Assembly: GCF_013248965.1 (NCBI RefSeq)
Contig: NZ_JABRVQ010000016.1
Span: 16,150 to 80,149, forward strand
From: Psychrobacter okhotskensis
GTDB lineage: Bacteria; Pseudomonadota; Gammaproteobacteria; Pseudomonadales; Moraxellaceae
DNA: 64,000 bases
Direction of reading: 5' to 3'
The notes below the pieces were generated by a model. The model was not told where the DNA came from. It saw only the letters and a list, made by a program, of their open reading frames with translations, and searched no databases. The first letter of the stretch is position 1; each line of letters opens with the position of its first letter. The position numbers were made by a program, and so were the translations under genes. This document shows positions 32,107 through 42,558 of this stretch, one piece after another.

Positions 32107-33150
32107 TTAGAATTTATATTCTAGACCACCGCCGATAGCGAGTAGATCGTAGTCATCACCACGAAGGTCAGCTGAGTTTTGACCAACATAAGCATGAGCA
32201 ATCATATTAGGCTTATAAGCATATTCACCACCAACTACGATTTGATCAGAATCAGCGTCATCAAAGCCAAGCAAGTTGTCAGTGTTATTGTATTGAATAT
32301 AAACAGCAGCTGGCTTAGCGAAGTTATTTAGGCCCATCTTAGCACTAAGAACTAGACCTTTTTCTTTATCATCGCCTCTGTTAGCTGCATCACTATCAAA
32401 ATCAGCTACTTGATATAGAGCGCCAAGTACTACAGGAGCTGCCATATACTTGCCTAGATCAACAGTAGCCGTACCACGAATTAAATCGCCAGAAAGGTTA
32501 ACATCTTTATCATAAGCAACACCAAATGTAACACCAGTACCGGCATCATACATGGCTGCAGCAGCAAAGCCATTATTACGATCACCACTATCAGAGACAA
32601 AAGACTCATCAGCGCTATACATAAGTGCAACATCTAACGGTAGGTTGTTGTATTTAGGCGCTTTCCAGATAACTGAATTATTAACACGACCGCTATCAAC
32701 CATGTTATAGCCGTTTTCGTTTTCTTCAAGCTGATTTGAGCCTAGGTTATCCCAAAAGCCACTACCAGAAGTCACAACGTTATTTACGTAATCAACAACT
32801 GATGTATTACGACCAACGCGGAGTTCACCATAGTTATCATTATTCAAGCCTAAGAAAGTATCACGGCTTTTGAATGCAATATTGTCACCATCATTACCAT
32901 CAATATTGATACCCACTTCGTACTGATAGATTACATCAGTATTAGCAGTAATTGCTTCAGAACCTTTGAAACCAAGACGTGAAGAATATGAGTTGATTTG
33001 GACGGCGTCCATATCGTCATCAGTACGAGTCTCATCATCTAAATTAACGTAGTCCATACCGACAAATGCTTTACCATAAACGGTTGGTGCTGCATTGGCT
33101 GCAGATACAGATAGGGCTGCGATTGCTGTAGCTAAAAGTAGTTTTTTCAT
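32107..33150 (-). CDS. Outer-membrane porin, Gram-negative porin family
   Basis: 347 residues from the Met at 33150, where a clear signal peptide begins (KKLLLATAIAALSVSAANA, cut before APTVYGKAF). Sixteen-strand porin features: GKAFVGMDYVNL, a DNDNYGELRVGR loop-3-like stretch, and a final strand YDLLAIGGGLEYKF ending in Phe as required for BAM insertion. GGAG precedes the ATG. The longer ORF to 33222 is not needed. Probably an abundant general porin; pore specificity unknown. Confidence 0.92.
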   Translation of the reverse strand: MKKLLLATAIAALSVSAANAAPTVYGKAFVGMDYVNLDDETRTDDDMDAVQINSYSSRLGFKGSEAITANTDVIYQYEVGINIDGNDGDNIAFKSRDTFLGLNNDNYGELRVGRNTSVVDYVNNVVTSGSGFWDNLGSNQLEENENGYNMVDSGRVNNSVIWKAPKYNNLPLDVALMYSADESFVSDSGDRNNGFAAAAMYDAGTGVTFGVAYDKDVNLSGDLIRGTATVDLGKYMAAPVVLGALYQVADFDSDAANRGDDKEKGLVLSAKMGLNNFAKPAAVYIQYNNTDNLLGFDDADSDQIVVGGEYAYKPNMIAHAYVGQNSADLRGDDYDLLAIGGGLEYKF

Positions 33151-33737
33151 GGGGTATCTCCACTTTGCAATTGTAGTAATGAGCAAGCTATTATTAGCTG
33201 GCGCCCATAATGGTATCGTCACAAATCCTCAAAGATATAATGTGTAACTGGCTACCGAGATTAGTCAGAAACAAGTGTGGCGAAGTTTTATTACCGTAAG
33301 ATGAAAAAAACGTTTACTTACATAATTGGGAATAACTACGTAACCACTATGTAAACCTAAGTCTTTAACGCCTTATTGCGTAACATCCGTTACCAAACTC
33401 ATACTTCGAATACAAGCATAACAACTTTGACATAATTTGCAACATATTTTTATATTTTAGTGAAGATAATTTTTGGAGATTACAGCTAATATAAGACTTA
33501 ACCTGAGTTAATAGGTAACCAAAAAAAACGCTGTATTTCTTTAAAAAAATAAAGCGTTCGTTAGTAAATATCAATAATAAAACTATGCAATTATCATTAA
33601 TAAAACTCTAAAACTAGCATTCATAAGCAGCGGCTATCTGACAAAAATAAAGCGCTACTTATCATTAAATAAATAGCGCTAAAGCTAACGTACTAGCCTT
33701 GCTAGATTTGTCTAACAATCAGCATACAAATATAGAC
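33151..33737. other. AT-rich intergenic region glcB-porin
   Basis: 587 bases upstream of the porin and downstream of glcB. Highly AT-rich with several A/T runs; no gene, terminator or repeat that I trust. The porin promoter is expected in the first 150 bases. Confidence 0.5.
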
Positions 33738-35936
33738 TTAGAAGTTTGCTTTTAGATCAAGGCGTGCTTGATGTAATAATGGCTCGGTATAACCACTTGG
33801 TTGCTCGCGTCCTTTAAATACGAGGTCACAGGCGGCTTTAAATGCGTAAGACTGATCAAAGTTGTTGGCCATTGGCTGATAACCGTTATCGCCAGCGTTT
33901 TGCTCGTCAACGACTTTTGCCATACGCTTCATAGCATCCATCACTTCTTGCTCGCTGACCACATTGTGATGTAGCCAGTTGGTCATATGCTGACTTGAGA
34001 TACGCAAAGTTGCGCGGTCTTCCATCAGGCCGACATCATTGATATCTGGCACTTTAGAGCAACCAACGCCTTGGTTTACCCAGCGTACGACATATCCTAA
34101 GATGCCTTGAGCGTTGTTTTCTAGCTCTTGCTGCTTCTCTTCTTCTGTCCAGTTGGTGTCTTTGGCAAGTGGAATTGTCAAGATATCATCGAGACTGGCA
34201 CGCTCACGTGACTTTAGGCTGTCTTGGACATCAGCAACGCTCACTTGATGATAGTGCATGCTGTGCAAGGTTGCGCCTGTCGGTGAGGGTACCCATGCGG
34301 TATTGGCACCCGCTTTTGGATGTGCCGCCTTGGTATCCATCATCTCTTTCATCTCATCAGGCTTCGCCCACATGCCTTTACCAATCTGCGCGTGACCTTG
34401 CAGACCAGTCTCTAGACCGATGTCTACGTTCCACTGCTCGTAGGCTGGCTGCCATGCTTGCGACTTCATCTCGCCTTTTGGTACGAATGCACCTGCATTC
34501 ATACTGGTATGCATCTCATCACCAGTACGGTCTAAGAAACCAGTATTAATGAAGATAACGCGCTCTTGTGCTTGGCGAATGGCTTCTTTTAGGTTGACCG
34601 TCATGCGGCGCTCTTCGTCCATGATGCCGATCTTTAGCGTATTACGCTCTAGACCCAATAGATCTTCTGAGGCGTTAAATAAGTCATTGGCCATTTTGAC
34701 TTCGTCAGGGCCGTGCATTTTTGGCTTAACGATATACATAGAGCCTTTGCGTGAGTTTGACAGCTCGGTTTTGCCTTTTAGATCATTGAGCGACAATAGC
34801 GGCGTAATCAAACCATCCATCAACCCTTCAAAGATTTCTTCCTGACCATTACCCAAATCAACTAGGATGGCAGGGTTTTGCATCAAGTGACCGACGTTAC
34901 GAATCAACAAAAGTGAACGGCCTGGTAATACCAGCTTACCGCCATCAGGAGTAGTGTATTCACGGTCTGGGTTTTGTTTACGGGTACGGGTTTTGCCGCC
35001 TTTTTCGAAGGTTTCTTGCAAGTCACCATTCATTAGACCAAGCCAGTTACGATACACTTCTACTTTTTCTTCTGCATCGACAGCAGCGATTGAATCTTCG
35101 CAATCTTGAATTGCCGTAATCGCTGATTCTAATAGTACATCTTTAATACTTGCTGGATCATCTTTGCCCACTGGATGATTGCCATCGATTTGAATCTCAG
35201 CATGCAGGCCGTTATTCTTGAGCAAAATACCAGTAGGCTGCTCTGCTTCACCAACGAAACCAACAAATTTCGCGGCGTCTTTTAGCTCAGTGCTATTATC
35301 ACCTTGAACAATTTCAAGTTTGCCATCGACCACTTTAAAGCCGGTCACATCGTTATATGACCCTGATGCTAAGGCAAAATGTTCGTCTAGAAATGCTTTG
35401 GCATAAGCAACAACAGCAGCACCGCGCGTTGGGTTATAACCACCTGTTGCTTGTTGGCCATTTTCGTCACTGATGACGTCAGTACCATATAATGCATCAT
35501 ATAAACTGCCCCAACGCGCGTTGGTGGCGTTCAATGCGTAGCGAGCATTACGGACTGGTACGACCAGCTGTGGACCTGCAATATGGGCAATCTCGTCATC
35601 GACGTTTTGAGTACTGACTTTGAAATCATCACCTTCTGGTAACAGATAGCCAATTTCTTGCAAGAATGTTTTATACGCGGGGTAATCAATTTCGCCATCT
35701 TTGGCAGGGTTGTCCAGATGCCATTGGTCAATCTGCGCTTGAATCTTGTCACGAGTTTCTAGCAGCGCTTTGTTACGCGGGGTAAACTCTTTGATGACCT
35801 TTTCAAAACCTGACCAATAGCTGTCTGAATCAACACCGACTTTCGGCAGCACTTCGTTTTCAATAAAGTCATACAATTGCTGGTCGATGGCAAGAATGCC
35901 TTTTTGAATACGATTGGCGTTAGAAGACTGGCTCAT
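33738..35936 (-). CDS. glcB: Malate synthase G
   Basis: Condenses glyoxylate with acetyl-CoA to malate, the second glyoxylate-bypass step. 732 residues, typical of form G. Recognisable segments are [28 protein letters not shown], the [13 protein letters not shown] region and [24 protein letters not shown] lies 8 nt before the ATG. With aceA at 9687 it lets the cell grow on acetate or fatty acids. Confidence 0.96.
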   Translation of the reverse strand: MSQSSNANRIQKGILAIDQQLYDFIENEVLPKVGVDSDSYWSGFEKVIKEFTPRNKALLETRDKIQAQIDQWHLDNPAKDGEIDYPAYKTFLQEIGYLLPEGDDFKVSTQNVDDEIAHIAGPQLVVPVRNARYALNATNARWGSLYDALYGTDVISDENGQQATGGYNPTRGAAVVAYAKAFLDEHFALASGSYNDVTGFKVVDGKLEIVQGDNSTELKDAAKFVGFVGEAEQPTGILLKNNGLHAEIQIDGNHPVGKDDPASIKDVLLESAITAIQDCEDSIAAVDAEEKVEVYRNWLGLMNGDLQETFEKGGKTRTRKQNPDREYTTPDGGKLVLPGRSLLLIRNVGHLMQNPAILVDLGNGQEEIFEGLMDGLITPLLSLNDLKGKTELSNSRKGSMYIVKPKMHGPDEVKMANDLFNASEDLLGLERNTLKIGIMDEERRMTVNLKEAIRQAQERVIFINTGFLDRTGDEMHTSMNAGAFVPKGEMKSQAWQPAYEQWNVDIGLETGLQGHAQIGKGMWAKPDEMKEMMDTKAAHPKAGANTAWVPSPTGATLHSMHYHQVSVADVQDSLKSRERASLDDILTIPLAKDTNWTEEEKQQELENNAQGILGYVVRWVNQGVGCSKVPDINDVGLMEDRATLRISSQHMTNWLHHNVVSEQEVMDAMKRMAKVVDEQNAGDNGYQPMANNFDQSYAFKAACDLVFKGREQPSGYTEPLLHQARLDLKANF

Positions 35937-36490
35937 ATTGTTATCCTTATCTGTTCGTGAGGTGTGTTAATGCTAAGTTGCTACAATAACGGTGTGAAAA
36001 TATGTGCTCTTGGAGCATTTATCCCTAGTTTGCTTTGCGGTGAATAAATAGCAAACATGACAATGCGAACTGTTGGTGGTGATTGAGCATCTATTAATGT
36101 AATAACTGTTTAAGACTGAATTTGTCTGATGCAGCGTCTGTGATTTTGGGATTGTCTGTAAGCAGAGCTGTCTATAATTCTTAGGTTTTAATACAGGATT
36201 GGCACTTGATATAATGCCTATCGCCCGCTACTAAGTAATGATCAATAGTAAGACAAAATGCCTGAAAAGCAAAATCTCATCCTACTATCAAATAATAAAA
36301 TAAACAAGGAAACGTCATTCACCAAGTAAATACTTAGGCTGTATAATAATGATACTCTATAAGCCACCTACTCTAGAGGCTTTAATCAATACTTTAGAGT
36401 TAGACCATTATACGTGCAGTATAAACTGTAAGTAATCATTACAGCATTCATTTATGCTTAACGGTTATCTATTTAACTTTTAATATTTGA

Positions 36491-36530
36491 TTAAGAGATG
36501 TTGAACCTTCGACTATGGCAAAGACTATGA
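36491..36530 (+). mobile_element. Eroded half of inverted-repeat element (copy B)
   Basis: TTAAGAGATGTTGAACCTTC followed by GACTATGGCA aligns base for base with the first 30 bases of the element at 7663 (mismatches at six positions), then both have AGACTAT after a 6-7-base deletion here. The right arm is unrecognisable. Confidence 0.55.
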
Positions 36531-36621
36531 ATAATGAAAATATGAAAATCAATAACAGTAATGACAAGGCTGTGAGCGACAGCCATACAGAAGAATACAA
36601 GATAGAAAAAGACGGTCTAAC

Positions 36622-36630
36622 AGAGGAAAG
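36622..36630 (+). promoter_or_regulatory. Ribosome binding site supporting an internal miaE start
   Basis: AGAGGAAAG ends one base before the ATG at 36632, placing GAGG 5 nt upstream. No comparable site precedes the first in-frame ATG at 36515. Confidence 0.6.
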
Positions 36631-36631
36631 T

Positions 36632-37294
36632 ATGGAACCAGACAGTATCGATATCGCACAACTGCGCACCCCTATTAAGGTCGACTTATCTGTTGTCTAT
36701 GATTTTTTGGGAGCGCGAACCACACAGGCTTGGGTGGAGGCTGCCAGCGCTGATGTGCCTTTAATCATCCAAGATCATGCCAATTGCGAAAAGAAAGCGG
36801 CCGGTACAGCGATGAATCTACTATTCCGCTATGAGTTTTCTTACGACTTACAGCGAAAATTGGCGCAGTTAATACGTGAGGAGATGCTGCACTATGAGCA
36901 AGTCCTAGGCATTATGAATGAGCGCGAGCAAGAGTGGGGATATCTGAGTGCGGGGCGTTATGCCAAAGGGTTGCTCAAGCATAAACGTACGCATGAGCCA
37001 GCAGCAATGGTTGATGTATTAATCATCGGGGCGTTTATCGAAGCGCGCTCTTGTGAGCGCTTTGCCGCGCTTGCTGAAGTCATCGATGATGAACGCTTAG
37101 CCAAGTACTACCGTTATCTATTAAAATCAGAGAGTCGCCATTTTGAGGATTATTTGGCACTGGCACAATCGCTATCTGACGACAATATCGATGAGCGTGT
37201 CGCATTCTTTAAAGAAGTAGAAGCAGAGTTGATATCCAGTCCTGACACTGAATTACGCTTTCACAGTGGTACACCTGCTGAGCGCTTCAGCTGA
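36632..37294 (+). CDS. miaE: tRNA-(ms2io6A)-hydroxylase
   Basis: Ferritin-like di-iron monooxygenase that hydroxylates the isopentenyl group of ms2i6A-37 in tRNA. Helix motifs supplying carboxylate and His ligands are visible: HANCEKKAAG, REEMLHYEQV, GAFIEARSCERF and KSESRHFEDYL. An ORF of 259 residues opens at 36515, but its first 39 residues are Asn/Lys/Asp-rich, have no counterpart I know in MiaE, and overlap a repeat relic. ATG 36632 has a strong GAGG and gives 220 residues, closer to the family. Confidence 0.88.
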   Translation: MEPDSIDIAQLRTPIKVDLSVVYDFLGARTTQAWVEAASADVPLIIQDHANCEKKAAGTAMNLLFRYEFSYDLQRKLAQLIREEMLHYEQVLGIMNEREQEWGYLSAGRYAKGLLKHKRTHEPAAMVDVLIIGAFIEARSCERFAALAEVIDDERLAKYYRYLLKSESRHFEDYLALAQSLSDDNIDERVAFFKEVEAELISSPDTELRFHSGTPAERFS

Positions 37295-37343
37295 TAGCTT
37301 CTGTCAAATAAGCGCTATGCAAAGATACTCATATCGTATCCAT

Positions 37344-37392
37344 AAAAAAGCCAACACTAGCGTCTTAAACCATGCCTAGCGTTAGCTTTTTT
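37344..37392. terminator. Bidirectional terminator miaE / small acidic gene
   Basis: AAAAAAGCCAACACTAG pairs with CTAGCGTTAGCTTTTTT (two mismatches) across a 15-nt loop, between convergent genes. Confidence 0.8.
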
Positions 37393-37420
37393 ATTTGTCT
37401 GTACAGAATATGATGCTCAG

Positions 37421-37627
37421 TTATGACTGTTTCTTATCTTCCATAAGTGGACTGTCATACTGCTTGGTATTTTTTGCGACATTATGCGGATCATGATCAT
37501 CAGTCTCTTGCTCTGCAGCGGCTGGATTTGCCTTTTGTAATGCATCATCAGGGACGATACCATTATTATCATCTGCATCTTTGAGCTGATGGTTATCATG
37601 GTTAACTGTATCATTAGACTTATTCAT
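37421..37627 (-). CDS. Small acidic disordered protein, 68 residues
   Basis: Not assigned to a family. Strongly hydrophilic (MNKSNDTVNHDNHQLKDADD at the start), rich in Asp, Asn, Lys and Gln, without Cys or Trp, no signal peptide and no TM helix, so predicted cytoplasmic and disordered. AAGGAT is 6 nt before the ATG. It is the last of four such genes on this strand, 111 nt after the third. A role in desiccation or osmotic protection is an inference from composition only. Confidence 0.65.
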   Translation of the reverse strand: MNKSNDTVNHDNHQLKDADDNNGIVPDDALQKANPAAAEQETDDHDPHNVAKNTKQYDSPLMEDKKQS

Positions 37628-37738
37628 AACCGATCCTTATTATAATAACTGTCTTCCACATCGAGCATTCGATAACTTGACGATACTCATATTAATAATG
37701 CTCAGATTAGCAATATTCAGAAATATCTTGCTAAGGAA

Positions 37739-38095
37739 TCAGTCTTTTTCATCCGGATTTAAGACACGAGTTTGAGCGTTATCAACGTTGGCATATCGAT
37801 TCATGTCCGTAATACCTTCACTTTTTGGCGCTTCACTGCCCACGGTATCTTCGTTAATATTGTCATCAAACGGACTGCTGCCCTGTTGATCACGGCGATC
37901 AGGCTGACGTGCAGGATTGTCATTGTCATTCACGTGCTCTGAATCTACCACGCCTTCTTCGAAAGTGTCAGTACCTTTATTATGATTGGTATGGTTTTCA
38001 ATATCAGTTTGCTGATTGAATGACTTTTTACTCACTTCTTGAGGATTAATATCGTCAATAGGAGTTCTGCTTAACGCAGGGTCTTGAGGTTCCAT
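37739..38095 (-). CDS. Small acidic disordered protein, 118 residues
   Basis: Not assigned. Low-complexity, charged sequence (DIENHTNHNKGTDTFEEG, NDNDNPARQPDRRDQQG, GITDMNRYANVDNAQTR) with no Cys or Trp, no hydrophobic core and about 4 percent Gly. AAGGA is 8 nt before the ATG. Third of four tandem genes of this kind, 101 nt after the previous one. Probably intrinsically disordered; function unknown. Confidence 0.65.
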   Translation of the reverse strand: MEPQDPALSRTPIDDINPQEVSKKSFNQQTDIENHTNHNKGTDTFEEGVVDSEHVNDNDNPARQPDRRDQQGSSPFDDNINEDTVGSEAPKSEGITDMNRYANVDNAQTRVLNPDEKD

Positions 38096-38196
38096 GGTTA
38101 TGTCCTTATTTGTCGTTTTAATCGGCTAACCAGTGTCTATTGGCAGCACTTCATTTTTGATGATATACCCAGACTACATAAGTAGGTACACAATTA

Positions 38197-38448
38197 TTAA
38201 ATATTATTATTTTTACTCAAATCATGAGCATTGAGATCCGCCACGTTTTTGCCACCTGCTGGTAAGTTTTCTTCCTTACGTGGGTCGGAATAGATCTCGT
38301 CTGTTTCCTGTGAATCCTGCTGTGGTCCATCGATATTAGGTTCGTTTTTACGACCTTCGTAGCTGTCTGGCGCATTGTCTGGGTGTAAGGCTGCTGGATC
38401 ACGAACAGCTACCGCTTCTTCATGATTTGGCTTGGTATTATCTGGCAT
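38197..38448 (-). CDS. Small acidic disordered protein, 83 residues
   Basis: Not assigned. Starts MPDNTKPNHEEAVAVRD and ends with GGKNVADLNAHDLSKNNN. I count 18 Asp/Glu against 8 Lys/Arg, no Cys, no Trp. AGGGA is 7 nt before the ATG. The GKNV phrase and the following Asp/Leu spacing resemble GKNVDTPEKLS of the 56-residue neighbour, suggesting common origin. Second gene of the row. Confidence 0.65.
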   Translation of the reverse strand: MPDNTKPNHEEAVAVRDPAALHPDNAPDSYEGRKNEPNIDGPQQDSQETDEIYSDPRKEENLPAGGKNVADLNAHDLSKNNNI

Positions 38449-38551
38449 AGCGTGTCCCTCGCGTTTATGATGTTAATTGTTCATTTGACCTGATCGTTGA
38501 TATTGTTGTTGCTATTGATATCTTTGCTATCAATATCGCTCAAACGGCTCC

Positions 38552-38722
38552 TTACTTATCTGTCCGTAACTCTTCATCAATAAAAGAGGTTTGCTCTTCT
38601 TCACTCAGTTTTTCGGGAGTATCAACATTTTTGCCATCGTTTAGATTTTTCTCGATTTGTTGATTATCGGCCTGCTCTGCTGCTTTTTTGATGTCTGAAG
38701 TATCGTTGTTAGTATTACTCAT
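38552..38722 (-). CDS. Small acidic disordered protein, 56 residues
   Basis: Not assigned; the first gene of the row. The sequence begins MSNTNNDTSDIKKAAEQAD and ends EEELRTDK-like (FIDEELRTDK). 15 acidic against 7 basic residues, no Cys or Trp, one Phe. AGGA is 8 nt before the ATG. The 103-nt gap to the next gene matches the other gaps. The clean ribosome binding site and shared GKNV motif argue that it is real despite its size. Confidence 0.6.
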   Translation of the reverse strand: MSNTNNDTSDIKKAAEQADNQQIEKNLNDGKNVDTPEKLSEEEQTSFIDEELRTDK

Positions 38723-39122
38723 GGTGCAATTCCTATTATTATTGTTTAGTGAACCAATAGTCCTCTATGACACAGATTTATAAACTTGGATACTATCCTA
38801 GAAGAGTAAATCGACTGGTTTAATTTTCAATTGAACTTATTTTTGCCATAGCATAGGACTGACATCAATTATAATTAAGTCAAGCAATAGCACACCAGTG
38901 TACTGCCGTATCAATATGTGAATAAATGTGAGGTTACCAGACAGTTTGTAACTTATTTTCGCCACAAAAAAACCAAGCATCGGTGATTACCAACGCTTGG
39001 TTCAGTGGATAGTTAAGATTGTCGTAAAGCAAACCCCATCGCTGAAAGGCCATCAATATGGTTACATTGAATAACCAACCACGAACTACAGCATCCAAGC
39101 CGTTTATGATTAAAGGTCTTGC
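38723..39122. other. Intergenic region ppk1 to acidic-protein row
   Basis: 400 bases with the ppk1 terminator (38965-39002) and the region expected to hold the promoter for the four small genes. No further gene found. Confidence 0.5.
38965..39002 (-). terminator. Terminator of ppk1
   Basis: On the minus strand stem AACCAAGCGTTGG / CCGATGCTTGGTT with central mismatches, then a run of T. It lies about 120 nt past the ppk1 stop and separates ppk1 from the small acidic genes. Confidence 0.75.
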
Positions 39123-41390
39123 CTATACTGGCTCGCCAACGTGATTGATTACCCGTAATAAATGGTCTTGAGCAATATGCGGCGCTTCGTCAGCAGCTGG
39201 TTGGATTTGCTGCCAAATACCATCGCCATTAAGCGCCCAAGCTTGGACATTGTCTTGCAGATAGTTAAGTAGCCCATCTTGATATATCTGTTTAAACAGT
39301 TTTTTATCTTCGATCGGAAAGGCGACTTCGACGCGATGGAAGAGGTTACGATCCATCCAGTCAGCACTGCCGCAATACAAGCGCTCATCACCATCATTAT
39401 AAAAGTAATAAATGCGTGTGTGCTCTAAAAAGCGCCCAATAACCGAGCGTACAGTGATGTTTTCAGACAAGCCTTTGACTTGGGGGCGCAGACAACACAT
39501 GGAGCGCAAAATTAATTCTATTTTGACACCTGCCTGCGAGGCATCGTATAGCTTATCGATCAGGCGACGTTCCGTCAACGCATTAACTTTGATAATAATA
39601 TGCGCGCGCTTGCCAGCCTTGGCATGGGCAATTTCATCATCGATAAAGCTCATTAACTTTTCGTGCAAGGTAAATGGCGCGTGCAACAGTTTTTTTAGAT
39701 TGGCAGGCTTGCCCATACCCGTCAGTTCTTGGAAAATTTTGTGCACGTCTTCTGAGATGTCAGGGTCAGCGCTGAACAAGCCGTAGTCGGTATAGACTTT
39801 GGCATTGGCCGCATGATAGTTCCCTGTGCCTAAATGCACATAACGGCGAATGCGATCGTCTTCGCGGCGCACGATAAGCATAAGCTTGGCATGGGTCTTG
39901 TAGCCGACAATCCCATAGACCACTACTGCCCCAGCCTCTTGTAAAAAATTGGCGACGGCGATATTGGACGCTTCATCAAAACGGGCGCGTAGTTCGATGA
40001 CAGCCGTGACTTCTTTGCCATTACGAGCCGCAGCAGCCAGTGCCTTGACGATCTCTGAATTGGTGCCTGAGCGGTACAATGTCTGCTTAATCGCCAATAC
40101 TTTGGGATCGCTCGCCGCTTCCCAAAGCAGATTGATAATCGGTGAAAACGCATGAAAAGGATGATGTACCAAGACATCACCTTTGCGCATGGCAGAAAAT
40201 ATACTGGTACTCTTATCAAGCTTGTCCAGCTCACGGCGAAAGGGCTTGGGCACGATATGGGTAAAAGGCTGATAACGCAGCTTAGGTATGTTAAAGTCGA
40301 ACAGCAAGCGCGTCAGGTTCACAGGGCCATTGACGCGGTACAGCTGATTGTCATGTAGCTCAAACTCATTAAGCAGGTAATCACTAATCGGTGTTGGGCA
40401 ATCAGTCGTCACCTCGAGCCGCACTTTGTCACCAAAGCGGCGATTTTCAAGCTCGCCTTCTAGCGCCTTGGCAATATCATCGACATCATCGGCCAAGTCC
40501 AAGTCTGCGTTGCGCGTGAGTCGGAACTGATGGCAACCGGTGACATTCATGCCGGGGAACAGCTCGCCGATATGCTCATGAATGACAGCCGATAGCATGA
40601 CATGATGCTCTTTGCCACCGGTCAGCTCGTCTGGCAGACGAATCACGCGCGGCAGACTGCGCGGCGCTGGGACAATCGCCAGATTAATATCGCGACCAAA
40701 GGCATCTTTGCCTTCTAAAGTGGCGATAAAATTGAGGCTCTTATTAACCAATCTTGGAAACGGATGCGCCGGATCGATACTTATAGGGGTCAGCACTGGT
40801 GAGACTTGCTCAGTAAAATAGCGTTTCATCCATGCCGATTGCTCAGCATTCAGCTCGTCACGTTTTAGATAACGAATGTCTTCCTTGGCAAGCGCTGGCA
40901 AGATGTCTTCGTTCAAAATACGATATTGCTTATCAATCGCCTCATGGGTGACGGCGGATAACTCTGCCAACACTTCGCTTGGGCGCATGCCATGCGGACT
41001 ACTGACCACATCACCGAGGTTTAACTTTTGCATAATGCCAGCGACACGAATCTCAAAGAACTCGTCTATATTTGATGAAAAAATAATCAAGAAAAATAGG
41101 CGCTCAAGTAACGGATGACGAGAACTGGCGGCTTGTGCTAAGACCCGCAAATGAAACTGTAATAAGGACAGGTCACGATTGATATAACTGCTGGGTGAAT
41201 AGCTACCATCTTCAGAGCGCTGCCATGCAATATCGGTCAGCTGCTGGCTCAGTTGCTGTATATTCAGCTCGTTAACAGTGGCATTATCGTTAGTCATGAC
41301 ACTTTTATTCTGATTATTAATATCCACCATACTGCCATCCCCTGTCATTATCGATATATCATCACTGATGTAATTTATTTTTACTGCCAT
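39123..41390 (-). CDS. ppk1: Polyphosphate kinase 1
   Basis: Reversibly makes polyphosphate from [19 protein letters not shown] opens the N domain; the catalytic His lies in [19 protein letters not shown] and a second His in [25 protein letters not shown] closes the C domain. Up to 755 residues. The first about 45 residues are variable and several Met codons are possible: the one at 41330 (MVDINNQ) has AGGGGA 7 nt upstream and may be the true start (735 aa). Polyphosphate links to stress survival, as may its neighbours. Confidence 0.94.
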   Translation of the reverse strand: MAVKINYISDDISIMTGDGSMVDINNQNKSVMTNDNATVNELNIQQLSQQLTDIAWQRSEDGSYSPSSYINRDLSLLQFHLRVLAQAASSRHPLLERLFFLIIFSSNIDEFFEIRVAGIMQKLNLGDVVSSPHGMRPSEVLAELSAVTHEAIDKQYRILNEDILPALAKEDIRYLKRDELNAEQSAWMKRYFTEQVSPVLTPISIDPAHPFPRLVNKSLNFIATLEGKDAFGRDINLAIVPAPRSLPRVIRLPDELTGGKEHHVMLSAVIHEHIGELFPGMNVTGCHQFRLTRNADLDLADDVDDIAKALEGELENRRFGDKVRLEVTTDCPTPISDYLLNEFELHDNQLYRVNGPVNLTRLLFDFNIPKLRYQPFTHIVPKPFRRELDKLDKSTSIFSAMRKGDVLVHHPFHAFSPIINLLWEAASDPKVLAIKQTLYRSGTNSEIVKALAAAARNGKEVTAVIELRARFDEASNIAVANFLQEAGAVVVYGIVGYKTHAKLMLIVRREDDRIRRYVHLGTGNYHAANAKVYTDYGLFSADPDISEDVHKIFQELTGMGKPANLKKLLHAPFTLHEKLMSFIDDEIAHAKAGKRAHIIIKVNALTERRLIDKLYDASQAGVKIELILRSMCCLRPQVKGLSENITVRSVIGRFLEHTRIYYFYNDGDERLYCGSADWMDRNLFHRVEVAFPIEDKKLFKQIYQDGLLNYLQDNVQAWALNGDGIWQQIQPAADEAPHIAQDHLLRVINHVGEPV

Positions 41391-41871
41391 TACCTATCTT
41401 TTTTTATGGCTAACTTCACTGTATCCGTAACTTTATTTAATCACTTATTTTAAACAAATTTATTTTGATACCTAGGGTCTGTTGAACATTCAAATGTGGC
41501 ACTGGCAGTGGCTATTTTTTAGACAATACGCAGTGAAATGTTTGACGCCTAGTCGTTCTAGGTTAGACAATTTCGCCATGTATTGGCAAAAAACAGTCCT
41601 GCCCTGAAAGGCTGATACTAAAATCACCTCAAACGTTGTTGTAAACCTAGCTAAGGTCTCGACATTATCGTCGGTTTACGCCTAGTTTGGGACGATTTTA
41701 GCAATCAGCAGTCCTAATATTTGAATGTTCAACAGACCCTATATATAGTGGCGTTCATAATATAGTGACGTTCTATTATTGCAACCATATGACTATCAAT
41801 CATGTCATGAGTTTATCGTACTACTTACCCTGCTATTTATCATTCAAAAAACTACTGTTAGTAAATACTCA
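41391..41871. other. Intergenic region with inverted-repeat element C
   Basis: 481 bases between the divergent-side start of ppk1 and the mtgA stop; more than half is the element at 41473-41741. No gene seen. Confidence 0.5.
41473..41741. mobile_element. 269-bp miniature inverted-repeat element (copy C)
   Basis: Perfect 23-bp ends TAGGGTCTGTTGAACATTC plus AAAT (41473-41495) and complement (41719-41741). TGGCACTGGCAG-GGCTATTT next to the left end also occurs in the 68-bp copy at 7663. Flanking TA is consistent with a TA target. No transposase ORF inside. Confidence 0.8.
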
Positions 41872-42558
41872 TTAAGCCGATTGTGGCAAGACCGCATTCT
41901 TCATACGTTTTTTAATAATACGCTGTTTATTACGTAGGCGTCTATCACTGCGATTGTCTTCATAGTATTTAGGATTGGTCAGCATACTAATGAGTAGCGC
42001 GGATTCATCACGATTGAGATTGGCAGCAGATTTATCAAAATAATGGTGCGCCGCCGCATCGATACCATAGATGCCATTGCCAAACTCGGCGACATTTAGA
42101 TAGGCGGTCAAGATACGCTGCTTGTCCCAAAAGGTTTCGATCATCACGGTGATTACCGCTTCCTCGCCTTTACGAATATACGAGCGATGCGACGTCAAAA
42201 ATAGATTTTTGGCCAGCTGCTGAGTAATGGTCGAGCCGCCAGCCGAGGTGGTGCCAGACTCCTCATTTTTTTTCATCGCCAGCTCGATGCCCTTCATGTC
42301 AAAGCCATTGTGTTGGCTAAACGTCGAGTCTTCGCTCACTATTGCCGCTTGCTTGGCTGATTTGGCGATGGCATCGTACTCAGCCCATGTCTGAGTGACC
42401 GTACCGCCGCTCAAGCGATGGGTAAGCATAAACATGCTGTTGTTAATTGGCTGCGTTTTCCAAATTAATAGCAGTCCTGCCACCAGCACATGAAATGCCA
42501 CGACCAATAACATGAATGCCAATAACACTCGTTTCATAAATTTGCCAAAACTTGCCAT
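41872..42558 (-). CDS. mtgA: Monofunctional biosynthetic peptidoglycan transglycosylase
   Basis: 228-residue GT51 enzyme that polymerises lipid II into glycan strands. One N-terminal TM anchor (about residues 8-30), the catalytic EDSTFSQHNGFD segment, the GGSTITQQLAKNLFL motif, and ILTAYLNVAEFGNGIYGIDAA are all present. No transpeptidase domain follows, which distinguishes it from class A PBPs. Confidence 0.93.
   Translation of the reverse strand: MASFGKFMKRVLLAFMLLVVAFHVLVAGLLLIWKTQPINNSMFMLTHRLSGGTVTQTWAEYDAIAKSAKQAAIVSEDSTFSQHNGFDMKGIELAMKKNEESGTTSAGGSTITQQLAKNLFLTSHRSYIRKGEEAVITVMIETFWDKQRILTAYLNVAEFGNGIYGIDAAAHHYFDKSAANLNRDESALLISMLTNPKYYEDNRSDRRLRNKQRIIKKRMKNAVLPQSA

Larger units (their letters stand above)
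35937..36631. other. Divergent glcB/miaE region with eroded repeat
   Basis: 695 bases when miaE is started at 36632. A TATAAT at 36210-36215 (plus strand) has a poor -35. An eroded copy of the inverted-repeat family lies at 36491-36530. The in-frame stretch 36515-36631 is open but I regard it as leader. Confidence 0.45.

Noticed and set aside
33365..33574. 69-residue minus-strand ORF in the glcB-porin gap
   Set aside because: Composition reflects AT-rich DNA (Leu, Tyr, Lys, Phe), without ribosome binding site or domain.
37421..38722. The acidic small genes as parts of one frameshifted gene
   Set aside because: Each has its own start codon, ribosome binding site and stop, and the gaps contain stops in all frames as far as I can read.
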